This document shows positions 1 through 11,665 of a stretch of DNA of 64,000 bases, one piece after another. Source of the DNA: Phlebopus portentosus (taxonomy: Eukaryota > Basidiomycota > Agaricomycetes > Boletales > Boletinellaceae); assembly GCA_037892935.1 (NCBI GenBank), contig JAYXKI010000018.1, positions 806,001 through 870,000 of the forward strand. The letters are read 5' to 3'. A program made the translations under genes and the position numbers. How positions within the stretch are numbered: the stretch's first letter is position 1; every line of letters starts with the position of its first letter. The notes beneath the pieces are model-generated. The model made no database searches and was not told the DNA's origin. It saw nothing but the letters and a program-made list of their open reading frames with translations.

Positions 1-1480
1 TCACAGATAGGATCTGAAGTGCTCTTGGATTTGACAACTATTCCCTTGACTAGCTCCTCAGTCATCAACCTGTTTACATCACCATGATTGAGATGTGCAA
101 AGTGTCTGTGCCAAAGTGTAGTGTCAAGTGGACAGGTGCTGGTGAATGCAGCATAAGCAATGGTAGAGACAATGTGGCTATTGAGAGTTGCTGCATTGTA
201 AGAGGTAATGTTTGTAGTGAAAAGAACTGGTCCGTAACGATAGAAAAGCATCTTGTTATGGTGAATGGTGATAACATATGATTTAAAACGAGTCAAATAC
301 AGGACTAAGAGAAGATTATTCTAAGATCAGGAACATAAAGTATATGCTCAAATTCAAGTAACTGTCCAGGTTTACCATCAACTACAGGCTGAAAGCGCAC
401 TGTGCTAATACCAACTGAGTAAATAACTTGGTTGTTGGCTAAACAAATAGGGGTGTGATTTGTTGAGTATTTGGTAAACCAATAATGATGTGGAGTCATG
501 TGGCAAGTGGCACCTGTGTCAGCAATCTAGTCAGTTCCTGCATCTAGGATAAGAGGTGAATGGAAATTGATGTAGTCAAGAGCACTTGCATTGCCAGCAA
601 ATTTAGCAGATTCAGCAGATTCATCTTATTGAGCAACATGGACTTTCTGGCCCTTCCTGCCCTTCCTCCTCTTCTCTTCCCTGTTCTTCTTGGCCCTAAC
701 ATGTGCATCCTTAGAAGCTGCCTGCTTCATATAGCAGTTCTCCTCTATGTGCTTAGGAATACCACAGAAGGTGCAAGTGACACCTTAAGAGGAGATAGGC
801 TTTATAGCACTACTAGTGGATGTAAATATAGTCTGGGGCTGAAGGTGAACATGGCCTGGGGCTGAAGCTGAATGCGCTCTTGACAGTTCTGCTGCTCTTG
901 GGCAAATGCCTCCTTAAGGTTATTCTACTTGAATTCCTTCATAAGGAGCACTGCAGAGCGAAAGGAAATATAGTCCTCAGGAAGAGCATGAATCAGACAT
1001 ACACATGCAAGCTCATTCTCAAACTCCTCAAGTTTGAGGGTGCTAGAATAAGTGCTTCTGATCTTGTGCAGTACTAGCTCAACCCTGCTCACTAGATTGG
1101 TGAGAGACTCATCTTCCTTCTTGATGATGTTGAAGAACTCATCATAGGTATTAAAGTATGCAGCTGGGTTGTCCTACTTATTGATCTTCTGGAGCTCAGT
1201 CCATATCTTGACTGGATCATCTATGTAGTCCTGTACCATAATCTGCATGCTATGCTTAATTCTCTGATAGATCAGGCCTACAGCTTGCTCAGCCTTCTCT
1301 TCCCAGAGCTGGACAGCCTCTGTTGGAGCACTAGACTTAGCTTTCTGACCAGAGGTCAGGCGTCACAACTTTTTGACTTGAAGTGCAGCATACATATCAT
1401 GCTTCCAGACAGAGTAATTGCTATCATTGAGCTTAGTGATAGTGTTTAGCGTCTTAGAGGTGACAGGATTAGATATGATA
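1..1480 (-). pseudogene. copia gag - protease - gag-pre-integrase remnant
   Basis: The minus strand translates to a copia Gag (N-terminal KLNDSNYSVWKHDMYAAL, typical of UBN2-type Gag), then a zinc knuckle of the form CTFCGIPKHIEENC (C-x2-C-x4-H-x4-C, near 765). This is followed by a protease core ADTGATCHMTP (near 495-525) with the catalytic D-T-G intact, and then by the frame at 305-499. Gag would coat element RNA and the protease would cut the polyprotein. Frames are interrupted by stop codons. The same protein order is seen in copy B. Confidence 0.75.
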
Positions 1481-2662
1481 GTTAAAATGAGGTGTGGATG
1501 AGAGTGGACAGATGATACTTAGAAGAACTAAGCAGTGAGGAAGCAATGAGAGAGAGAGTGCTAATAAATTTATGCCTGGAGGTGACAGATTAATGCCAAC
1601 TAGTGCAGTCTTCTATAGTCACTGAAGTATACACAGATTTGCCACAAGACAGTGCTGGTCTGTTGGTCTGCTAAGACCCCGCAGGCACCGCTAACTGAGA
1701 GAGGCTTTAGGCTTAAGTAGACACTCAAAGAGTGACTATAACCAGCGAACTAAGGCCGGGCAGGCAAGCTTCACAGTCTGTAGGCTAGGCTGATCCAACA
1801 ACAGTGATGGAGCCACACACCAATTAACACCAGAGCTGCCAGATACAAAATGCAGTGCAGAGAGGGAACGAATAGGCAGAACAGTGTGCAAATTGGCACA
1901 CAGATAGAGGACAATGAGCGAAATTGAACAGTTTAAAGAGCACGCAGATCGGATCAGCAGATCGGCAGCAATTGACAATTTCTATTAGCACAAGAACAGC
2001 TCACAGCACAGTTAAACCATGGCTGCTCAAACTGAAACTTGGTGGAAGTATGCATAGATATGGGAGCCGCATGCACACCAAAGGGCGTCCGGATCGAATT
2101 AGCAGTTGCCAAGAAAATCGAAAGTTACCAGAATAGAGTGCAAAACAAAGATCCTTCAATAAATTGGCAAGTTCTTAACTAATTTGGCTGAAACTTTGTG
2201 ACAGGGAACGAGGAAATGGGCCAAATAGACGTGCCAAATTTCGTGAGAAACGGATCAGCGGTTCACCCAGAATAGGCAATGCAACTTTAAAAATAGCCAA
2301 AAGTGATAGGGCTATAGCAGTGTCAAATCGCGATGGATCAGGTTGAAACTCGGCGGGACAGTAGGCCTATATGGGCCGAGTAAACTTGCCAAAGGGCGTC
2401 GAAAATGGCTGGACGGTTGTGGAGCAATCAACCGGCGGAGTTTTGGGGAGATTTGGCACTAATAAAGGCCAAAGAAGAAGGCAGAGGGCTCTGGGACTGT
2501 GGAAACTGCACAGAAGGGTGCAGAAGATAATGGGAACACTAGGAACACACCAAAAGGCCAGCCCAGAACACTAAAAGCTTCTCTGACAACAGCAGCAGCT
2601 CTCCAAACCCAAAAACTCAAAAATGTGACAGTGCAGACAGCTAGAGCTCAAGGCTCATAACC

Positions 2663-2914
2663 TATTAGATCACACAAATCCAGCAAGGGACCACTGAGTC
2701 TAGTGGTGAGTACACTTGATGTATATTAGCAGTCTAACTACATACCTAAGTTTAGTTGTGAGTATACTTGATGTAGAGTACTCACTAATGGACTGTGCCG
2801 CTTTTATAGAAGATTACATAAGCATCACATGATCAAGAAAGCGGACATAAGGAAGAATATAAACAGAATAATAAACTACAAAATACTAAGAGTGTCAGAA
2901 TCACACTTCTAATA
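2663..2914 (-). repeat. copia LTR (5' LTR of copy A)
   Basis: This 252-bp LTR matches the complete LTR at 28947-29198, which has the same length, in inverse orientation. Its terminal TG and CA have decayed to TA at both ends. The adjacent internal sequence (2652-2662) is the complement of the GGTTATGAGCC primer-binding site seen next to the copy C LTR. Confidence 0.8.
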
Positions 2915-4383
2915 AAGTGACCAGAGAATACATACATCTTGTTTTGTTATGAGTGCTGCTTGTAAAAGAATAAGACAGAGACAGCAACAGCATGGAAGGA
3001 AGACCTGGTAATACAACAATAGTACTAAGCAGATCTTTCAAAGATGATCTCGCAACAATAGTGTTTATTGTTTATAGAAGAGCACAAATACTGGGATGAC
3101 TTGGCAAAGCAAAAAAAGAAAGAACAAGCATGAGGAGATGTACCTATGGTACTTCTATCAACTCAGCTGCTCTAATAAGAAGAAAAAAAGAATAAGTTGA
3201 TAGTAGGTGGGAAGGCAAAAAAGAAGAGGGAGAGCACAGAAAGCAAGATCATATAAAGTTAATAAGTTATATCTATAGTACTAGTGCATGAGTACAGAAC
3301 AGCTCTATATATTAGATAGGTAGCACAGTTAGCATAACAAGCATGTCTTTATCTGTATTGACTGTAAACTCAAAAAACTTCAATGAGCTCAATTCAATGT
3401 CCAGTGATAAATCACTTTACAACACCTATAAGTATGTGAATGGGACTTGCAGAAGTGTGCCCAAAGTGAAGGTTGCAGATCTTATGAACTTCAATATGAG
3501 CAAATCCAAAGGACCTCAGTTGCAAGGTCAGGTGCAGCCACTCTCACTTCTGCTAAGCTTTTCAATGTTTAAATCAGGTAAAAATCTTACAATTAACATC
3601 TGAAATGTGCTTGTGAGCTTCTTGTTAGAACCAGATACTATCTTTTCATCCTATTTGCACAATGGAGAATATAGATATAGATATAGTCATTTACTGTCTA
3701 TGTACAGACTGTGTAGAGTATTGTTCTAGGACCTCTTAGCTCTCTCAGAGCTATCACTCAATAAGCACTTTGAGAGCTCTAGCTTAGCAAATAGCTCTCT
3801 ACTCACCAGCATCTCCTACAATCAAGCTTACAACTTCTGGAGATAAATGCAGGCTTGAATGACAACTTTTTCTTAAGATCACCTATGAATGAGAAAGTTA
3901 ATGTAGTTGGTAAACAATAGGTGCAAGTGAATGGACAGCTTTCAGTGTAGCAAAGAGAAGGTGAATACAATGTGATAAATATATTTCAGTTCTAGAGTTT
4001 ACATGTACAACCACAGCAACTGATGGCCTTTGGTATGTAAGAATTTCTTAACTGCTGGTGATAAGATGCAAATGTATAAATTTTGCATCCAAACTTCTAC
4101 TTTTTGTCATCACTAACTCTTTAATTCTAGTAGAATTCTATATTCCATGTCTATGAAGAGCTGTCGACTGTGTATCTATGATCTTATACTCTTACGCAAC
4201 TCTCATTCTCTTAGGATGACTTTTCCTCTAGATCAATAATCTACCTAATACAGATCTCAGATAGTATTAATATTATTCTTATTTTGTCTATATACAATAA
4301 ATGCAATATTTATTTGCAATCCTGGCAGACCTTGAATTCTCTTCTTATATATATTTCAGGCCTTGAATTATTTTATATAAGCT
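2915..4383. other. AT-rich stretch without recognised genes
   Basis: No recognisable coding or repeat structure. An 86-codon ORF at 3343-3603 (+) has no domain I know. The region lies between the copia copy A LTR and a rearranged Gypsy-2 LTR and is probably decayed transposon sequence. Confidence 0.5.
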
Positions 4384-5923
4384 TGAGTAAAAGGATCTGC
4401 TCAAAAACTTACATTAAGATTGACATGATCAGCATTCCAAATATAACTAGTAATAGGTCAGCAATCACTAGAGCCAAACTACTGTTTACATGATCAAGGT
4501 AATAATCCTGGTTAGGAATGCTTTTAGAGATAAGAGCAGATTGGGATTTTCAAGAGACGTAGTAGTACAAAGCACACAATGGATAGTATATTTAGATACT
4601 GTCATTATATATTAAAAGGATCAAAAGATGGGAGAAAGAGGGTCTACTTCTAACATTATTTATACTTTCTAGATAATCTATTTTCTGTCCTATCTCCTCT
4701 CTACTTTACTTCACTTTGCTCTACCTTTCTTCACTTCTCTCCACTATTACATCACTTTCTTCATCATTCTGTTCCACTGAGTGCCACTTTGCTCCAATAT
4801 ATCTCTACTATGACAGAATTCTATAAAGGTGCTGACTGAGATAATAGAGGTGCTGCTCCAGTATAGAAAGCTCTACTATCAGTGCTCTATTATGATATTA
4901 ATTTCATCATCAGGTAGAATTGTAGCTCTTAGTGCAATATAGACAGCTTAATATATGACTCTTTACTGTTTGTCTTATGGTCTAAAGAGTGTAAGTATAA
5001 CTTATACATTGATATTGAGATATCAGGTTAGTATAGAGTATGGTCCAATGTATATTACAAACTGTATGAGTTCTGCTAGGGGATACAGTTATATTTAAAT
5101 GACTAGCTATGCTTTGCCTGAAAGTCGAATATCATGAATATAATGCTATATCTTTCGTTGGAGTACCAGTTACAGTTGCTTGGTGTCCTGGTTTACATTC
5201 CTTGATAAATAAAGATTTGCTTGTACTGTAGAAGCTGGACATAGATTGTACAGCTCTGGTTTGTACCATCCTAGTATTCTCTAAGTTATTAGATCTGCAG
5301 CTTAAGAGGTTCAAGTTATAACAATAAGTTCCTCATGCTGCTTGAGTACTGTAGAACTTAGTGAATTGGTATGTAACGCTTCTTGCATGTGATATTGGAC
5401 TTTGATCTGGCAGTCATACATCTTGCTTGTAGTATGGCATACTATAAAGTATATTTTGTAAAGGACTATATACACCTGAGCATAAGTCTGACAGTGCTAA
5501 AATGCCAGTGATGTCTTTATTGGGCTCAGATTAGTCTTTAGACTTTAGTCATTAGGTATTAGACTTTGGTAGTTATATTTTAGGCTTCTTGGGCTTCTAG
5601 TAGTTTGATCGCTTCTCAACTTCTTTTGATTGGGTCAGATCAGGTGCTTAGTCAGTAGTATTAAGGTGATAGTCAGTGATAGTAACTCAGTAGTGATAAT
5701 TATTAGTCGGCAGTGTTAAGTAGTCTGTAGGGTTATGTACTTGTAGTATACTTCTTAGACACCCATATATTGTTGTTAATACCTATGACTCTTGCCTTAG
5801 TCATGTGAACAGTAGTTTAGCTCTAGTGATTACTAGTCTATTACTAGTCACATTTAGAATGCTGATCCTGTTGATCTGCTGATCATATCAATCTTGATGC
5901 GAGTTTTTAAGTGGATTCTTTCA
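4384..5923 (-). repeat. Decayed, rearranged Gypsy-2 LTR
   Basis: Positions 4384-4497 match the first ~110 bp of the Gypsy-2 LTR (31591 onward) in plus orientation. From about 4500 to 5923 the sequence matches the rest of the same LTR in minus orientation (compare 27230-28656). The copy is rich in C-to-T and G-to-A changes. The 213-codon ORF present in the two better copies is destroyed here. The two pieces join near a short shared sequence around 4495-4505. Confidence 0.75.
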
Positions 5924-6093
5924 ATTTTGTAGTTTATTGTTCTGTTTATATTCTTTGTTATATTCACTTTCTTGATCATGTGATGCTTATATAATCTTTT
6001 GTAAAAGTAGCACAGTCCATTAGTGAGTACTCTACATTAAGTATACTCACCACTGGACTTAGTAGTTCCTTACTAGATTTGTATATTCTAACA
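5924..6093 (-). repeat. Truncated copia LTR
   Basis: Matches the copia LTR at 28947-29198 from about its 31st base, beginning ATTTTGTAGTTTATT and ending in CTAACA at 6093. Its first ~30 bp are missing and replaced by the Gypsy-2 LTR. It also lacks one internal duplicated segment present in the 252-bp version. It abuts reverse-transcriptase sequence of copia copy B at 6094. Confidence 0.7.
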
Positions 6094-6677
6094 TTTATCT
6101 GCCTTACGCTTGAGCTTGAATACCTATCTGTATCCAATAGGCTTTCTGCTAGGAGAAAGTCTGACTGGCTCAAAAGTGCCATTCTCAATCAGACTGACAA
6201 ATTCCTCTATAACTGCCTTTTCTTAAAGGTCTGTATCAGGACGTTCTTTAATATCCTTCTACTGATAGGGTTCAGGACTAATGTGTTACACACCTTGTAT
6301 AGAGAACACATACTTAAAGCAATTGGATAACTGAAATGCATATTCCAGAGTATCTTTATAAAACAGATAGATATCCTCTAGTCCTACATTAGCATTAAAA
6401 TTTATTAAGCTAGCAAACATTAGTGCTTCAGCTTGTAACTCCTCTTTTAACATGATGTCTAGTTTATCAGGTGAGTCACTATCTATCTCAACATTTCTAC
6501 TCTGGCTGCTCTACAATATCTGGCTGAGCTGCAGAGTCAGTATCAGAAGTAGTGTCAGGTGCAGTTAGCTCTACTAAGTTAAAGTTAAAGTACTATAGTG
6601 AAATAGAAGAGTCTGATATACGTTTAGAAAGATGCTGTTAACATTGTCCAACATAGTCCACATCCCACCAGCTAGTA
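6094..6677 (-). pseudogene. copia reverse transcriptase N-terminus remnant
   Basis: The minus-strand translation reads EEFVSLIENGTFEPV...RKPIGY...VFKLKRKADKC. This is the start of a copia reverse transcriptase (family pattern N-G-T-W-x-L-V ... RK-x-IG-x-KWVFK-x-K). Stops interrupt it and the catalytic YVDD part is absent, because the sequence breaks at a copia LTR (6093). An acidic linker precedes it, near 6420-6560. Confidence 0.65.
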
Positions 6678-8090
6678 CAGGTGGTTCCAAAAAGTGTTCG
6701 GCACCCCTGTTTTTAGTAAGTGATTTTCATGCCTTCTTTGGTAAGTAACACGTCGATCGAACCTTCGTGTCGCGACGCGTCCTACCTGTGCTCGTAGCAG
6801 TAGTCCCCCCCTTTGTCATTCCTCCTCTGTATGGCCCGATGCCAGCTTGATTCACCCAAAAAAAATCGAATTATTGGTGCTATACGTGCTGGTGCATCCA
6901 TTTCTCATGCTGCTAAGCTTGAAAGTGTCCCAAGGCAAACTGCTCAGAGTATATGGAAAAAATGGCTTGTCCATAGCTCAACATCAAACCGACCACGAAA
7001 AGGACGTCCAAAGCGGCTTGACGCAATGATGCATGAGATCCTTGTGCACCTGGCCACCACCCACCGCTTTATGCCACTCAGACACTTTGCAAAATGAATG
7101 GGAATCAGTCGAAACACAGTCAAAGCAGAGCTGGCAATGGAGGGCATGTTTCGTCGAAAAGTTCGAAGGGTAATACGTCGAACACCAATTCAGGAGGCAC
7201 AGAGGCATATATGGGCAGGAAATCATCAGCACTGGGGTATGGCGGAATGGCAGAATATTTTATTCTCGGATGAATCTTATATTTGTATTGATGGAAACAT
7301 TGGAAATGTTTGGGTCACTCGGAAACCAAATGAAGAGTATGAAAAGTCCTGCGTAATCGAAAAGCCATCCCAGTCACCAGTCAGAATCATGGTATGGGCA
7401 TGTATTGCTCATAATTTCAAAGGCCCACTCGTTATTCTCGACTATCCAGGGGGGAGGGGGGGAGGAATGACTGCTGCGAGGTACCAGGAGCAAGTTCTGC
7501 TACCTGTTCTGATCCCGACCTTCAATCAACTCCATTCCAAGCGTCCTGAGCTTCTCTTCCAACAAGATAATGCCCGCTGCCATACAGCTAAGGCAACAGT
7601 CCAGTGCCTTCGTCGAAATGGCATTCCCCAGTTCCCCCATCTACCAACATCACCAGATGTCAATCCAATTGAACCAGTCTGGTTTGATTGGAAAAACATC
7701 ATCCGTGCTTGAGATACCCCTATAAAGACGAAGGAGGAACTTAGGAGGGTTGCACAGGAGGCCTGGGATGCCCTCACAATTGAGCAAATTAATCAACAGA
7801 TCGAATCCATGCCAAAGAGGGTGGAGGCAGTAGTACTTGCAGAGGGAGGTGTTACTGGGTACTGATTTTCTTTATTTTCATAATTTTTCTGCATAATCTG
7901 CAAGGTATATACTAGAGCTATAAATTCATATATATAATTTAGTGGTACATAGTCATGATGAATTAATGTGCAGTCATTTTGCGGTCGAAATGAAGTTGGG
8001 ATGCACCAAGTGCCGCGAGACGAAGGTTTTGATCGACACGAAAATCACTTACCAAAAACAGGGGTGCCGAACACTTTTTGGAACCACCTG
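6678..8090 (+). mobile_element. Tc1/mariner-like DNA transposon (1413 bp)
   Basis: The terminal inverted repeats begin CAGGTGGTTCCAAAAAGTGT and extend about 50 bp. They are bounded by a TA duplication at 6676-6677 and 8091-8092, the Tc1/mariner hallmark. One transposase reading frame fills the middle and reads left to right. The element interrupts copia copy B between integrase and reverse transcriptase. Confidence 0.93.
6831..7864 (+). pseudogene. Tc1-type transposase, two nonsense codons
   Basis: A DD34E transposase would cut the element out and insert it at TA sites. The start is taken at ATG 6831 (MARCQLDSPKK). An N-terminal helix-turn-helix is followed by a basic GRPKRL motif. The catalytic region shows FSDES (first Asp), FQQDNARCH (second Asp) and SPDVNPIEPVW (Glu), with 34 residues between the second Asp and the Glu. 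Two TGA codons at 7095-7097 and 7710-7712 break the frame; both fit CGA-to-TGA (Arg to stop). Without them the frame is open for about 343 residues, a normal Tc1 length. The copy is probably immobile unless transposase is supplied in trans. Confidence 0.9.
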
Positions 8091-8731
8091 TAGTATGACA
8101 TCTAATAGGTCTCTATATTAAATCTGGCCACTAGAGAGAAGCAGACCTTTGTTTCTTTAAGGTCTGCTCAGATAGTAGTGATGAAGCCACTAGAAAGAGA
8201 CAGGCCTTTGTTTCTTTAAGGTCTGCTCAGATAGCAGTAGTGAAGTAATATATTCATGCTTTAGTGGATAAGTGGCTAATGAAGGAGGATGATGTAGAGG
8301 ACTGTGTAGAGGAGGACTAAGTAATAGATTAGGTGGAGAACTAGGTGTAGGTGTAAGTGTAGGCATAGGAGGATCTGCTGGATGCACAGGAGCAGGTGGA
8401 GAAGGAGCTGGCAAAATGTTAATAGCATCCTCTACTCCCTCCTATTCTAGCAGGTCTTCTGTTTGTGTAGGCACATTCACCCTCAAGTCAACTGGGTTTC
8501 TAGATGTATCAGGAAAGACTCTCTCATCAAATTAAGCAGAGTCACTAATAACTTTCTTCCTGATAAGTGGATTTCAGAACAACCAGCCTTTATAGTTAGA
8601 GGGGTAGCCTAGGAACACACATTTCTGTGTGTGAGACTGCAGCTGCTTATATTGATCTTTTTTCACAAGCACATAAAAGGTGTATTTATATACATGCAAG
8701 TAAGAGACATCTAGCTTTGACTAGAACCAGA
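8091..8731 (-). pseudogene. copia integrase C-terminus and proline-rich linker remnant
   Basis: On the minus strand the region from 8731 reads SKLDVSYLHVY...KCVFLGYPSNYKGW, the end of a copia integrase core (family pattern DVSHLRVFG...KCVFLGY). A frame at 8190-8414 then gives a proline- and serine-rich linker. Stops are present. It continues the 17019-21710 segment after removal of Gypsy-1. Confidence 0.8.
8128..8250. repeat. Two ~60-bp tandem repeats with internal hairpins
   Basis: A unit containing GCAGACCTTTGTTTCTTTAA followed by GGTCTGC occurs twice, near 8130-8188 and 8190-8248. In each, GCAGACCTT pairs with AAGGTCTGC. It lies in the copia linker region next to the Tc1 element. Confidence 0.6.
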
Positions 8732-9189
8732 TGTAAGGACTCGAACATTTTCCTTCTCTTTTCTGATGTCATCATTTATTTTAATATTCTTTTTCTTTTC
8801 TTTTATTTTTCTTATGCGCTTATTCATCCTTTTGCCGGAACATTCCACAATGTTCTATCACGCTCACTAATCATCCCATTCCTTGTCATGTGACTTCCCA
8901 TTAGGGTAGACCTTTCCCGCACCCAAAGTCTATATAAGTAGATAGTTTGACTCTTTCGTTCCTTGTCTTTCTATTCTACTTACCTTCACTGCGACCTAGG
9001 TATCTACTCTTGTATTATTAGTTTGCTGAATTCTACTTACCTTCACTGTAACCTAGCGTTTGACGGTCTGGACTTAAGCCTCGTCTTAGCTGTCTTGACC
9101 TGAGCGACGTGTTTGGGATTATCTCATTCACGCTTGTTTGTTGTTGTGTTGGCCTGCCTCGACTCAGTCCTTGAGCCGTCCGCCTAACA
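8732..9189 (+). repeat. Gypsy-1 5' LTR
   Basis: 458 bp, TGTAAGGACT...GCCTAACA. A TATA-like TATATAAG at 8931-8938 probably sets the transcription start. Two AC-rich near-repeats (CTACTTACCTTCACTG) lie downstream in the U5 part. Confidence 0.92.
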
Positions 9190-9605
9190 TAATAGAAAGA
9201 CCTACCTCTGGCTCATGCCCGATTCCGTTGTCGTCGAGCGCTCGCCTGTGACGTGTCCCCTGAAGTATATCCTCGAAGGACGACATCGAACGAAACCCGG
9301 TTCCTACCGTGCAGACAACAAACCCCTATCTTGCCCGTCGAAGTCCGATTGACTCCGACATGACCCGATAGTACCCGAAGTATCAACCAATCACATCACC
9401 GTGGTGCTCCGAATCACCCTTCTCTGGAACTCCCATCAAACCTTCTCGTGGGTAACGCATAGAGTCCAGTCGTCGACAAGTATCTCCTTCATTATCTACC
9501 TCGGAGCCTTTCGTTTAGTCGTCAATTTCAAAGACGAGCCGGTTATCCGAAGTCGGTCCCGCCCGAACAGCATCCTGATCCCCGTTCCACCCCCAGCCTA
9601 TCAAG

Positions 9606-11060
9606 GTGGAGCTAACTGACGAGCAACGAGCGGCCCTCCCTGCGAACTCTAGGTGGAGCGCCTCGCGGGGACATTATATCGTCAAAGCAGGAAATCAAGT
9701 CTTTGGCGCCTGGTGGGACGAGACTGCCAAGAGGTGGTACTCCCAGAGGGAAGGAAGGTCCATCCACTGGAGAGTGAAACAAGAAGGCGACGTAGACGAG
9801 CCCTCACCTCCTACTCCGACGCAACCAACGGCCCCCTTACCAGAACCATCGGGTTTGACCACTTAAGCGTTGGCCCCCACTGTCGAGCCTTCTCCGGCGT
9901 TTGGAAAGTTCCGAGAACCAGCGCCGCTTATACCGAGTGAAGAAGACAAAGAAGAAGAAGAAGAACACGAGATGTCATTATCGAAGGAAGCGATGACTGA
10001 TCTCGCGACGGCGGTTGCACTAGCACTCCAAACTGCAGGAGAAGGTGCGAACCAAGGATCAAAGGTGTCGAAGAAGGTCCACGTCGCCAAACCAAGAGAC
10101 TTCGATGGTGAACACGATTACATGGACTTCAAGCGAGAGCTGCGCCTCTACATCTACGCATCTGAGTCAGAGTTCCGGACGAACAAGAGTAAGATTATGT
10201 TTGCCCTGTCGTACATGAAGAGTGGTGCTGCGGCTCGCTGGGCAGAGAGTTACACCAGTGGAGCAGTCGATGCAGACGGCAACCTGACGTTCACGGACGC
10301 CTGGGACACCTTCTTAAAGAAGCTGGACACTTCGTTCGATGACCCTGCCAGATCCCAAAAGGCCTTCGAACGACTAGATGCGATGTACCAAGGAGACCTC
10401 AACGCCGATGAGTTTTTCAACAAGTTTGACATTTGTCAAGTGGATGCTGGCCTAGCAACAGAGGCACACGACGAATGGTTGATGAGTCGCCTGAAGAGGG
10501 CGCTAAACCCAAAGGTTGTGGAAGGGATCATGAGATTGCCCAATGAACCGACGTCATACGAAGAGTTCAAGAAGGTCGCCGTCAAGGTCGACAGGGTCGA
10601 GCGCCAAATCAGGGACCTGATGGCTGAACGTCGGAGAAAGACAATTAGTTCGACAGTGATGAAACCAGCTCCGACACCACCAATGAGACGTTTTATGCTG
10701 CCTCAACAAGCAGCCCGTCCTTTCATACCCCTCGCTCAAGATCGTCGTGATGCTACAGGGGTAACGTATGGAGGCTTAGGACAACCCATGGATGTGATGA
10801 TGAACCAGGCGCATCGTACACGTGCTTGTTACAAGTGTGGTCAGGTGGGCCACTACATCAGGGAATGCCCACGAGGTCGTGAAGCAATACGTGCCATCAT
10901 TGCAGCCTTCGTCCCAGCAGACAGAAAGGCACTCTTCGAGGAACTCGGCCAAGCAAAGGAATCCTCCTTCGAAGAGGACGACGACGTCGATGTACGAGCG
11001 GTACCCGCTGAGCTGGAAGAACTCATAGAAGGTGAGGGTTTTCCAGAAGACCAGGCGTAG
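9606..11060 (+). pseudogene. gag: Gypsy-1 Gag (one nonsense codon)
   Basis: Capsid/nucleocapsid protein. The frame runs from about 9606 (GTG; no clear ATG) to TAG at 11058, with a TAA at 9864-9866. It has an acidic segment (EEDKEEEEEHE), a Gag core around 10090-10620, and a zinc knuckle CYKCGQVGHYIREC (C-x2-C-x4-H-x4-C) near 10827. The end reads EGEGFPEDQA, and its GGT-TTT codons form a -1 slippery heptamer at 11036. Pol follows in the -1 frame. Length is about 484 residues. Confidence 0.85.
11036..11042 (+). promoter_or_regulatory. Candidate -1 ribosomal frameshift site (GGGTTTT)
   Basis: G-GGT-TTT is in gag phase, 16 bases before the TAG stop. After a -1 slip, decoding continues from TCC at 11042 through open codons into the pol frame at 11102 and on to the protease. 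It follows the X-XXY-YYZ rule exactly. Confidence 0.7.
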
Positions 11061-11665
11061 ACGTCGGAACGACTGGTCGGTCTCCTAAAGGACTCTTTTC
11101 GTTGGACTCGTTAAAATATAATCGTCCTGTTGTACAATATCAAGATGCAAATACCAGTGACGGTTTCATCCTTCGAAAGATCCTTACCGACGTGCTGCCA
11201 GATGAATCTGAAGATGACAACGATGACTTCAAAGTCTATGAAGATTTATTTGTCAGAAGAACAGATGTGCAAGCAGGCGAATTGAGAGAGGAAGAGCGGA
11301 ATCAAACCGCTATAAAAAATGAGGTTGTGGTGGAAGCACCTTACCGCGAGAACGTTGTTGCTCAGGCGAACGTCACTGAAGCAGTGTGGGATGTAGTAGG
11401 CAGACGCGCAGCTGAGGTATGGCGCGAGGGCATTGTGGACGCAGATCAGTTTGTGCGACGGGCAGGAGGAAAGGAGTTGGACGCCTTCGTTAGCATCGTA
11501 CACCCAAAGGTAGCAGGTGATGACGAAGTAGACTTGTCAAACCTCCTACTCGAAGAGGAAAACCTCATTGATGCTCATGCACTGATCGACTCAGGGTGCA
11601 CGGGCTCATGCATCGACGAAGGTTTTGTCAAACGGTATAGTTTCCCCACCCAAAGGTACATTCGG
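11042..11665 (+). pseudogene. pol: Gypsy-1 pol, protease part (interrupted by solo LTR)
   Basis: The start of the pol frame, open from the frameshift site. It is an acidic, low-complexity region followed by an aspartic protease core ALIDSGCTGSCIDEGFV near 11578, with the catalytic D-S-G. The coding sequence stops at 11666, where a solo LTR is inserted. It resumes at 13296 with PRPVFNADG, the expected next protease motif. Removing 1630 bp plus one 4-bp duplication restores the same reading frame, so this part was intact before that insertion. Confidence 0.85.

Larger units (their letters stand above)
1..2914 (-). mobile_element. Ty1/copia element copy A, 5' portion (truncated by window edge)
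   Basis: Reading from high to low coordinates, this is the start of a copia retrotransposon: 5' LTR (2663-2914), a long 5' leader (about 2662-1480), gag (about 1475-560), a protease motif and the gag-pre-integrase region, which runs off the left edge. Copy B (17019-21710) aligns along the whole length with many C/T and G/A differences. Where the copies differ, copy B usually has the A or T, so copy A is the less decayed one. Many stop codons show it is dead. Confidence 0.8.

Noticed and set aside
3343..3603. 86-codon ORF as a gene
   Set aside because: No domain, AT-rich context, and length expected by chance; left as unassigned.
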